Origin: Paroedura picta
Lineage: Eukaryota; Chordata; Lepidosauria; Squamata; Gekkonidae
Direction of reading: 5' to 3'
DNA length: 64,000 bases
Assembly (NCBI RefSeq): GCF_049243985.1
Contig: NC_135373.1
Coordinates: forward strand, 95,971,213-96,035,212
Below the pieces are notes generated by a model. It saw nothing but the letters and a program-made list of their open reading frames with translations. It was not told the DNA's origin and made no database searches. Position numbers and translations under genes: made by a program. This document shows, piece after piece, positions 23,775 through 35,100 of this stretch (position 1 is the stretch's first letter; each line of letters starts with the position of its first letter).

Positions 23775-24940
23775 GATGAGTATTGGGACAAACACAAACA
23801 GAATTTGAAACTGGCCAGTATTTGCAGTTAAGGAGAGAGCAGGTGACAGATATTATCCTTGTAAGAGGCTATTTTATCTAGAGAGGTAGGACTAATTCAG
23901 GGTGGAGGGGGCTGGCAAGTGATGCCATGGTGGAATTACAGGCAATCCCAAGCAACTGTTGTGTGAGGAGTTTCGTCCTCCCACACAAATTGAGACCCCT
24001 GACCTAAATTCTTCACCACATGAGGTTATACCTTGTTCAGAACAAAACATTCCATAGTTCGTGGTCTGTAGATTAGAAACAGAAGGGCAAATGGTGACAG
24101 CTGTTCTGGAAATGATCCAGACGCCCTCTGCTTTCTTTCGGGACATTTGATAACACAATCCAGTAGGACCAGATTACTCCGGGATTTAGCAGTGGAGGTA
24201 ATTGTTTGTCATTTTGGGGGAGTTGGGAAACTAACAAGTTTGTTTATAAAATAAACAACACCTCCTCCACACAGGAGGAAACTCCTGTTCCTCTAGGCTG
24301 AAGGTGGATTACTACGTAAAAGCAGAATTGCACAATATAAGACTTCCTTTGTATAAGAACTACCCATATATCTTTTATCCTAGTATGCATGGGATTTGAC
24401 ATCCAAGTTACGCTTGCCCTCTAAGTAGCAGTGAAGTTGTCGCACTGATACTTTCTTGGAGGCTTTTGCAATTGGCACATCATTCCCATTGAGAGGCAAG
24501 CTAAATGTGATGGGTTGGATGCGATCAGCAGAAATATTTTTGTTATAGAGCTGCCCCTTCCAACCCAAGAAAGCTGATCCCTGGGGCTGCTTGACCTGTG
24601 TAGATCCTTTAATAGAGATGGAACAACTGTGCCCCCTTTCTTCTTCTCCTCCAGCCATGTTTCTTATCCATGCAAGTCCCATCACTTTGGGATTCAATTC
24701 TGTTGAAGTTGGAAGTGATAACTAGGAGGAAGAACACAGCAAATATTCTATTCTACCAATATTTTCAGTTAATAGGTTGCTGCATTCAACCAAGTTAGTG
24801 GCCCAATTCCCACACTGGGTGGTGGTGGTGGGGGGGCTCCCCATTTCAGAGTGAAAAAGGTACAGGGGTGAAGGAAATAAGAAACCCCATTCTGTTTACC
24901 ATTTGCTCTTCTGCCTTGTCTACTGATTTTCTGTCACCCA
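23775..24940. other. intergenic stretch between SLC23A4 and STRA8
   Basis: No gene or named repeat recognised. A 105-codon minus-strand open frame at 24380-24697 has no recognised similarity. Confidence 0.4.
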
Positions 24941-24944
24941 AGAT

Positions 24945-25068
24945 CCCTTGAGCATGAAATTGGAGTCACTGTGGATAGGCAGGTAGTTGTGAGTTCCTAT
25001 ATTGTGCAGGGGGTTGAACTAGATGACCCTGGAGGTCCCTTCCAACTCTATGATTCTATGAGGCCGGG
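24945..25068 (+). repeat. CR1-like 3' end
   Basis: Contains gagcatgaaattggagtcac, gaactagatgaccctggagg and ends ccaactctatgattctatga, the CR1-type terminus. Confidence 0.8.
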
Positions 25069-25199
25069 TTGATGAAGATCTGGCCCCTCCTCCAGTCCCT
25101 CTGGTACTTCTTCACCTGGCCTTACATTTTCTGGGCACAGGGCGGAATTCTGGTGGCTTGGTAAAGGGGGAAAGGTTCTGGAGGGAGGGTTGAGGTGGG

Positions 25200-25320
25200 T
25201 GAAAGGGTTTTCTTTTACTGTTGTTGTTTTTACAGTTTTATTTATGTGTAAGCTACCATGGGCTAGTAGTACTAGAAGCAGTGGCATATAATCTTAATAA
25301 ATACATAAATAAGTAAAATA
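25200..25320 (+). repeat. LINE 3' tail
   Basis: Contains gtgtaagctaccatgggcta, agcagtggcatataatc and a final taataaatacataaataag tail. Confidence 0.45.
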
Positions 25321-25612
25321 CCAATTATAAATCACAGCAGAGGATCTGTAAAATTATGATTATTCTCAACATGCATTTTACAACTACCAGCATTGAATTT
25401 CAGACACAACATTTCTTTAAATTTTTATAAATATCAAACTGCGGTACACTGTAAGGTACAAATAATTTAACTAATGAAAAAATATGAAGTCAACACAAAC
25501 AATCGTTTCCAATAGCACATTCCTAGAAATGGATGCAACATATCTTCCTGTGATGGGTGGACAGGTGGGGTGTGTGTGAGGGTTTCATTAAACAACTCAG
25601 TAGAAACACAAT

Positions 25613-25687
25613 TCACAAATCTTCATCATCAAATGTTTCAGTGCATTGCAACATCACAGTCTCATAATCTAATTGAAGAACTTCTTC
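25613..25687 (-). CDS. STRA8: STRA8 last coding exon with LxCxE motif
   Basis: The acceptor is tgtgacttgcag; the exon ends at TGA (25615-25613). It encodes EEVLQLDYETVMLQCTETFD followed by DEDL, matching human '..MLQCTETFDDEDL'. LQCTE fits the LxCxE retinoblastoma-binding consensus. Confidence 0.92.
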   Translation of the reverse strand, partial: EEVLQLDYETVMLQCTETFDDEDL

Positions 25688-26110
25688 CTGCAAGTCACAA
25701 AAAAAAAAACGCAATGAAACTTTTATTAGAACATGGTTTTGCAAAATATTTTGTCTAACTGGAAGGATCTATAGCAGGACTCATTGCTTTTTCTTGTGAT
25801 CTGCCCAACTGTTTGCCAGCTCTACTTCATGAAACAATCGGAATGGTAAAAATCAGGTGTGTGGGTAGCCCTGATTCTGACCACAGGACACTCTTACTTG
25901 CTCTGTTGGGACCACATATAAAGTAGCATCAAGATGAATTATTAGAGGCCTTGTGTGCATGAGGTGGACTGCTGGGAACTTCCAGCAACATCTTTAGGTG
26001 ATGTCACTCAGGATGTCAATTTGTGGGATTTTTCTTGTTAATGAAAAGGATACCTTGGCTGATGCTAAGCAAATTCTGTTGATTACTAGAAGAACATACA
26101 ATCTTTGCAT

Positions 26111-26181
<71 letters not shown>

Positions 26182-29100
26182 TTTATTTAATATATAATTG
26201 TATACCACCCTCCCCGAAGGCTCAGGGCATGTTGTTGCTTCCCTTCCAAAATAGGTTGGTCAAGTGATGGATCACAAACTGGACAGCTTTTCAAGTACGT
26301 GGGCCCCAAGGTATCAAAAGCTTTAATTCTAGCACCTTCAAGTTGGATCCTGAATCAAATAGACAGCTGATAAAAAGACCTTGATAGGAATAATGTGGTC
26401 CTGAAAGCTGGACTGGGCTGCCGTTGGTGGATTGCTGCAGAGTGGTATGCTCTGCAGCAGTTTTTGTCCCCCCGGGAAACAAAACAGCAGCAGCATAGTT
26501 CAACTGTACAGGGGAGGCTGTGTGTGTGTCTGTGTGTGGGGGGGGTCTTTATTTTGCGGGAAGGTGGGATTGCATTCCTCATTTTGACCACCCCACACAA
26601 TCCCACCTTCCTGCAAAGGGACAACAAATGCCCCAGTCCACTCTGCAGTGTGGCACAGTGCCGCGAAGCTCGCTGGGGCATTATTTGCCTCCTCTCTCAC
26701 ACTGTATCGGGGCAGTGATGTGATATGTAAGTGAATGCTTCCTTTTCTTTTTCTGGAACCGAACTAATTCCATTACATGGGCCCTGAATCCCTGCCAGTT
26801 CCTCCAGACCATCACTTTGTGAGCTTCAGTCATGCCCCTGCTCATGAGAGGAATCTTCTATTGAAACTATAAAACCCAACCTCAGACGTCTTCTTTCAAA
26901 AACCGATGCTCCATTGCCATCATCATTTTACTTGTCCCATCTGTACTGGGCTCCCTGTTATGGTCTGTTTCTGTTATCAACAAGTGTTTCAGGGGGCAAG
27001 CTGTCAAGAGTCAATGCTCCCTTCATCAGACATAGTAGAGTACTCAATTGTGTCTGACAAAGGGAGCTCTGACTCTCGAAAGCTTACACCGTGAAATACT
27101 TCCTGGTCTCTAAGGTGCTACTGGACTTGAATCTACTATAGACCAACGTGGCTACCCTCTGAAATTATTTTTGTTATGTTTTCTATAGAGTCCAAACAGC
27201 ATTCTTTCCATCTGTTCTCATTGTTTACAGATTGTCACAGATATTTATGAACCCAGCAAGTCCCAAAGAGTTTACATCGGATGTCCATGGACTACAATTA
27301 CCATGCACCCCTGCCAGTGTGCCATTGTAGTCCACAGGCATCTGGAGAGTCACAGTTTGGCCACTCCTGCATATAGGGAGAGGAAAGCTGCAGCTGAAAC
27401 CGAAACTCTCTTAGACTGTACATTCCTTTTATTGAGGCAGATTCTGCTGCAGTTATCTAAAAGGAAACTGGGCGCCACCAGTAATTTTGTTTTATAAGTA
27501 CAAACCAGGACTCCTGCTGCTCCTTTCTGTCCATCCCACTTCCTTGCCACTGGGAACCTGCTATTCCTGCCCAATTAAAGGATGCTGGATCTGAGTTTTA
27601 TTATAAGTGGGTCAGGCTGGAATGGGTAGATTTAGTCATCACCTACAATTTGTCCTGTCAGTCTTTTAGTCACTAAACTCAATTTCCTATTCTTAATCTC
27701 TCTATAATCCAGGCAACCAGCTCTCACCCACTACTTGAGAAAAGAAGGCTGTTCTAAAGAATCAGAAGCAGCTCTTGAGTGCTCCTAGTGGCCATCAGAA
27801 GCTCTTGGTGACTGGGGTAAAATTACTTTTGGAGTTTTTCCCCTTGCAGTTATTCTTATGTTATGTCCCTTACATGATCTTGAAGATTAGTCAGGGAACA
27901 TCCCGGGGAAGATATTTTCATAAGCAGAATCTGACTGTAATGGACGAACTAAGAGAAAACGTTATTGTTTCTCTTGAAACTGAAGGCTGTAACCCAAATT
28001 ATGGATCCTGACCACTTACCAGTTATATTTAATTTTGAGGAGTTACTGTAAACAAAGAGCAGGCTGTCTTACAACAAGCATGTGCAAAGTGCTACCTGTG
28101 ATGGCTGAGTGTCAGCAAAAAACAGGCTTTCCAAGAAGGTTATTATTTGCAGGTAGAGATGATGGTTATCCTCTTGGCTTTCTGAAGTGCATCCTGCAAA
28201 TGTTGAGCTGCAGGAAAGAAACCATGGTGAACCCAGAACAAAAAAGAACTATTTCCCCTATTATAAGGAAGTGGTTTCTTTTTCCTTGGTAATCACAGGT
28301 GAGATTGTCATCAACCCCATGGAGGGCCCAGCACAGAAGAACCAGGTGGGTGTTCTGTCAATTAAGGTTCCAAATCTCCCTCCTCAGTGGCCAGGAGATA
28401 ACAAGGATATTCCAAATTTTCTCTTGGTTACTAAGACAGGACTGAGGGCGCCGCTTTGTTTGACTCTGTCATCTAAGGTCAGATGGGTGGTGACCCGAGA
28501 AAGGGGCTTCTCTGTCATGGCACCAAAACTTTGGGACTCCTTCCCCAGGGAGATTCATTTGTCTCCCACTATTGGTGTCTCCTGCCAGCAGGTGAAGATC
28601 TTTTGCTGTTTGTTTCATCTGGCATTCCCCAGGAATGGCCTCCTTCTAGTGTTGTTTGTGTTTTTAATTGAATCTTATATTTCTAACTGTACTTAAATGT
28701 TTTCATGGTTTTTGTATTTTTCTCCTTGTAGGATTGGATGGGAAGAAAAGGTGGCACAAAAGTGTTTTGTTTTTGAGACAGCATGCAGCAGAACACTTTA
28801 CGGTGCATCACCCATGAAAGCATTAAATCACATATTCATGGCCATTTAATTTAAAACGAATATAAACTACAAACACTCACTGGGTTTTTCTAAGCTACTC
28901 CAGGCAGTTTCACAGGAGCCCTACTGGGATAACCCAGCTCTGCTGTTTTAAGCCATGCTCAGTGCTCTTTTGACTGGAGCAGCTCCAGAGTTGCCCAAAG
29001 ACTCACTGCAGCCTCTGACCAGCAACTGGAGGGTACCCAGGACTACAAGGCTGGGAGTTCCTGGCCTCTGTATGGCATCCCCCAACCTGCTCTTACACAC

Positions 29101-32100
29101 AGAAGTCTGGCCTATTTTAAAAAGCAATAGACAATTGTCTCCACAGATTAGGAAGTGTTCAGATTCCAACTAATAAATTAATTAGTCAAACACACCAAAA
29201 GGCATTAAGACAAAAAAAATTTTTCCCTTGCAAGCAGTACATGCCCTTACATGACAACAGAGCAACTCATTAGGCTGAGGCCAGTACCTCTGACTGGACA
29301 TCTCTTGGATCTCATTTCTGTCAAGGAAGCTACTTGCCACATCAAAGGCATCTTCAAAGAGGATCTAAAAGAGACAGCATTTTGGACACTAGTTTGAATA
29401 TTGACTTATTCATATAACTTGAATAGGAACACGTCCTGCTGTATTGTCCAGCACACGAGTTAACAGCTGACTCACAAGCCTCCATCTCTGTGCCCCTATC
29501 TTCAGAGGAGAGGTAGGGGGCAATTAGAGATGGCCCATTTTCTGCGATGGCACCTTGACTTTGGAAGGCCCACCCCTGAGGCTCACTGGGCACTTACCAG
29601 GCTGCCTTTCAGATGTCAGACTGAAACATTTATTTTTATTGAAGCTTTTAACAAAGAGTTTTTGTCTTTTTTAAACTTGTTTTACGGATATGTTTAAGGT
29701 GCTCAACAGACTGTTTTTAATTGTTTATTTTGGTTTTGTTTTCATGATTTATTATTTGGGGGAGGGATTGTTTTTATTTCTAAACCGTAAGCAGGACTCT
29801 GGAGGGGCAGCATATAAATTCCTTAAATAAATAATGAAAATCTCTGGGCCCAATAGCAACTCAACAGGGGGTGCCACTGTTCCTAGGCCCTCCCTCCCCT
29901 TATCTCCCCCACCAGGAACCACAGCAGTTAATAACACTCCTGGAGGACAAGAAAGATCGAAGCTCCAGCTCAGGGGGGGGGGGGCAGGCTGAGGCTGGGA
30001 ATGCAATAGGAAGAAGTGCAAGCCAAAAAGAAATGAAAGCCAGGATGAATTTCGGACTGGCACTTGTCTGCCTGCTTAGCTAAACTGCTCAAATATTCTT
30101 ATGCAGACTGCTGTCATTTGACAAGCATCTTGCTAGTAGAATACCCCCCCCCCTCCTCTTCCCATTCATTCATCCATCTAGTTTGGTGACATGAGTGTCA
30201 AATCATTATTTTTTTTTTACCATTAAAAAAGTAGCCTGGTTACTTTCAGATAGGCGCGAAGCCATTTATTTATTTGGATGAGGCTTGCAATGCCCATGGC
30301 TGAGATCCTCTGTTTTATAGCTTTTCCTGCCTAACCTATAATCCTTCCTTACTGTTTCTACGCATCCCCCTCCCTTTTACTTCTATACTAAAGGTAGCTT
30401 TTTCTAGGCGAAGAGGCTACTTAGACTTATACTGGCTATTCCATTGGGAAATTGTGTGTCCTTGAGAACCGTAGAACAGGAACCCTAAAAGGGATTAAGA
30501 TGCTTACCTCCTCTGGTGTGGACCTTAGGGAACCGCTTGCCTCCAGACTACTGGCTCCACTGTTCCTTGTGCTGTCCTCAGTGCATGCAGGCTCCTGGGA
30601 AGCTGCCTTGACCTCAGAGATGAAACTCTGTCTCTGACTACAGTACTGCAGGACACTGTCTCTTCTCTCCTCAGGGAGGCCCTGCCACAGATGAGAGACA
30701 GCTGTGGAGATCACAGGGAGGGTGACCTCTTCAGGGCTCACAACCCCATGATCAACCAGGAGGTCTACTGTCTGTTTGTAAAAATACAAGTATCTAGAAT
30801 GAGATAGGAAAGGAGAAAGGTCTCAGAGTGTGGTTTGGCATGCGATAGCACATGGAGCAATCAAGTAATCTGTTCATGCTTCTTGAATTTAGAGGTAACC
30901 AGGCAGAGAGAACATATGACCCAATGCCAAGCAAGGGAATCATCTAACCACTATCCTGCCAAATGTTTTCTGTTGTTACATACACAGCATAGATACAAAA
31001 TGCCTTGCTTTTCAGCCATGCAAACGTATTTCCAGGCTCTATGCCCACCAACATTCTGACTGGAGGTGGGATATCAGTCTCTTGTGTTGTCCTACAATAC
31101 AAGTAAGATCCACTGACAATACTTAAGCATTTTCTGTAATTTATTTATTTATTTGGATGATGGCAACCAACTGCTGAAATGGTCTGCCTGAACAAATGGT
31201 CTGCCTGAAATGGTCTCACAGAACAATCACATGAAGGAGGTTAGGCCGAGAAGCTTTCAGTCAGCAGCTTCCATGGCAGGGAGAGGATCTGAACCTTTGT
31301 CTCTACCAGATCCTAATCTGACAGCCTACGACAGACTACCCCACATTGATTCATCACTGAAAAAGGAAAGAAGGCACAGAAAGTGATGTAAGTTTTAAAT
31401 AGAGATTCTGCCAGTTAATGCTTTTTCACCTGTTTTCAAGAACAGCTGGGGAACTGCTTCCAGAATACTATGGGACACTGTACAAGAGAAGCAAGCCTGT
31501 GCCACCTACTGGTCAAGACAGATTCTTACTGTACAAAGTGAATTTAAAAAGTGGGAGACGGTAAAAAGGCTAAAATGCATTGTGCTTACTGAGAGAAATA
31601 TAGATTCAGGTTGGTAGCAGTGTTGGTCTGAAACAGCAAAACACACCAGTGGCACCTTTAAGACCAACCAAGTTTTATTCTGGGTCTAAGCTTCTGTGCA
31701 AAGAAGTATGCATGCACACAAAAGCTTAGACCCAGAAGAAAACTTGGTTGGTCTTAAAAGTGCTACTGAACTCAAACTTTTTTCCTGAGAGAAATATAGT
31801 ACATAAAAGAGGCAAAAATGAAAGTGCAATCTGCAGCTAATGTTGGCTTCTTACTTATATCAACAAGCATTGAGCCCAATATGGACAGTGCTCAAAATAA
31901 AGGTATATGTACATGGTCCAATGTGTTCAGATCACACGTCACCTGCCAATGGCTGTACATCCCGGACTCCTGAACACTGACAGACATGGTCAAACATTTT
32001 ATCTCTTCTTTGGAGAATGGGATTTGACAAGAGCTTCAATACTCTGCAGTGCACAGAACAGCTTCCCCTGTATTAGATAGATAAACTTTGGAATCTACCA

Positions 32101-35100
32101 ATGCACCAAGACCTGTCCAGGGGCTAATATCAAGGTGCCCAGTCATTTCAGCACTCAGTGTTTGAATTTTGAAACCCCCAGACTCCTTTAAGCATGCTTT
32201 GAACCACAGCATGGAAAAGTCCAACAGGGTACAGTTTCTCTAATCACTGCAAAGAAAGAAGCCACGCCCTCTCAACTTCTCCCACCCTGTATCTATCAGG
32301 GTCAGAAGCAATTTCACCCCATACATCTTTTGGATGGGTCACTTCTGAGTGATGAAACAACATCCCACTTCATATACCGTTCAAACTCTATGAGATCAGG
32401 AGAAGAAGTAGCAGGTGACTGTGTAAGCCTTGCATTTGCATCTTCCTCTGTTGAATTCTTCTCATATTCTTGAATCACACACCATACCGTGGGGCCACTC
32501 TGAGTTATGACATTTGAAGGAGACGCAGAACTAGAAAGTAAAAAGAAAGAGATAGAAACCACCTGAAGTCATACTTTGCCATATATTATAGGTTAGGAAG
32601 AAAATCCGCTGGTGTTTTCCTTGACAGCAGCATTCTTCTGTGCGCCATGATTTTGCAGGAAGGGACAAGTGTCTGATAATGGAAGCTAAATTTCATGAGC
32701 TGCTTACAATGTTGCAGGAGTTTTATTCTTGCTGTTGTTTTTTCAAGCTGACAGAGGTAATAATAATAAGCTCATTCACAACTTACAGGGCAGATGCCGA
32801 AAATCTTATTGAAGCTTTTAAATGCCTGGGCTGGGCACCTTACCTGTAACTGGTGCCTTACCTGTAACAGTTGAGGTACATCTTGACATATTCCTCCTTT
32901 ACTTGCTCCAAGTTTGATGGATTCCCATCCTCCAGGTTTAAAACTTCTGTTGTCAGCAAAAAGAACAACTGCCATTAATTACACATTTAGAATAGGTGTT
33001 TGGGGGGCATCTTAAAGTCTAACAAAATTTTATTCCAGCATAAAGTCATAAAGGTGCCACGAGACTCTTGTTCATTTTTGCTACGACAGACTAACATGAT
33101 AGCCTCCCTGCATATTTAGGGGCTTGCTCGGCATTTCAAGACAATGATGAAAGTGCATGGTTTCATGTGCTACAGACACAGTTCCATTACCCATCTAAAC
33201 CAGTTTTTCTTTCTTAAAGGCAATCAGTTTGTCCCAGCTGTCTGTCGTGTGTTTGACTCTAAAATTTCTCCCCCAAATTTTATATGGCATCCCTCTGTGG
33301 ATCTCAGGTTTTAACAAAAACATGGAGAGGTTACAGTCTGTCTTTTTCCGGCAGATTTTGAGAAATTGCGTCCCTTACTCCTCTTTATGTCTTGAAACTG
33401 GACATAATCTTCTTGAAACTAAGGCCTGGATTTTCACCTTTAAATATTGGCTAAAACTGCATTTTAGGATTCGATCAGATAGCCTATTGGCCTGTTTACT
33501 GAGAGACTCTTTTAAATTTTAATGGTTCTCTACCATCCTGACTACACTCCAACAAATTGGCATTGACTACGATTACATCCTATCTCTGAATGAACCTTCC
33601 ATTATGTGCCAAATCAAACAAAGGCTACTTGATCACGAATTCCAAAAAATCCATCCCACTGTGCCAGCAATCTGCCCTCCCTGTGTGCTTGATCTCCAAG
33701 TGAAGCACGGGATAATGCCGGCTTATTTCCATAACTTGGCAAATCCCCTCTATCGCAGAGCATTTTTGCTCGCTCGGCTTAACACCTTTCCATCCAAAGT
33801 ATTACAAGGGAGATTTGCCAAGATCCCCTTTGAAAACAGACTATGCACCTGTGAATCAAGTTCTCCTGACACCATCCAACACATCATACTGGATTGCCCC
33901 TTGTTCACTCAACAGAGAAGGCATATCATACCTCTTATACCAAAATGGAGAAACCATTCAAAAGACTTGGTTTGCCAATTTTTACTGAGTGATAAGGATG
34001 CCGACGTCACTTTTATTATGGCTAAATTTCTGTCCTCAGTTTTTGAACTTAAACTGTCCGATGTATCTTGACTATCTTTGTATATCCTCCTAATCTGCGT
34101 TATGCCAATAAAGGTATTGTATTGTATTGTACAGACACAGGTGTTTCTATAACACTGGAAGATTCCAGAATGTTAAATATCAGGTGCTTAGTAAGTCAAA
34201 GGAGAACTATGGCATGTGGAAGATCACAGAAGAATCAGGCAAGTATATATTTACACGCTGGTATTGTGCATTCCTAAACCTGTTACAGCCTTCTAACACC
34301 ATTGACTCCCAGAGATTTAGAAAGGCTTAACTTTCCTTAGAATAACACCACCTGTGTGTTTCAATGTGTTATGCAGTAAAGATCTTTGGTCTGTCAGCTT
34401 TTCTCAATTTTGTTACTGTTGAGAAACCTCTGAAACATTCTTCTGGCCCCAGGAACCCTCAGGAGTGGTGCAATGTACCACACAGGGCCCCTCCCCTTTC
34501 CATCCCCTCCAGGCCCATCATTGGTCATTTGGGGAGGGGTGGGTGGGTTGACATGATTAACAAATTTTAAAAATATATTTAAAAAATTAACTCCCATCCA
34601 TTCAGAAAACTCTTCTGGGCTGTCAAGAATCCCCAGGGTTTTGTGAAAGCCTGATCTAAGTAAGCAAAATGGAGAGGTGGGGATACACCTAGGAATGGCT
34701 CCCAAAGTTAACAAGATAAAAAACTAAATACAGTGTTGCCTTGTCACTATTTTAAATAGCATGGAAGAGGGACAATCTTTCTTGGGAGTCATGTTGTATG
34801 CCACTTCTAATTCAGCAGAGGATTAAGGGTGGAACTAGAGAGTATGAGGGAAACACAACATGTTTCTCTTATAATCCTAATGTACCGTTCCTTAGGGTGG
34901 AATGAGACATTATCTCAGCAAGTGTGTATTTCCACATGGCAATAATAGGATATGTGGGGGGGGGGGTGCATTTGCAAAGGACGATTGTTAGACAGGCAGA
35001 AGGGGTATTTAATTTCTCTAGTACCTGTAATTCGGTCCTGCAAATGCATTTGTATGCCATTTTAATTAATTTTTTTTGCAGATGATCTCTGAAACTGGAA

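Noticed and set aside
24380-24697. Minus-strand open frame containing TQVKQ, a five-residue match to human STRA8
   Set aside because: It lies beyond the STRA8 stop at 25613, and the true penultimate exon (28096-28207) and last exon are in phase; the match is chance.
32844-32861. Distal donor of the STRA8 85-bp exon
   Set aside because: Gives an immediate in-frame stop, so it was not used in the model; kept only as a finding.
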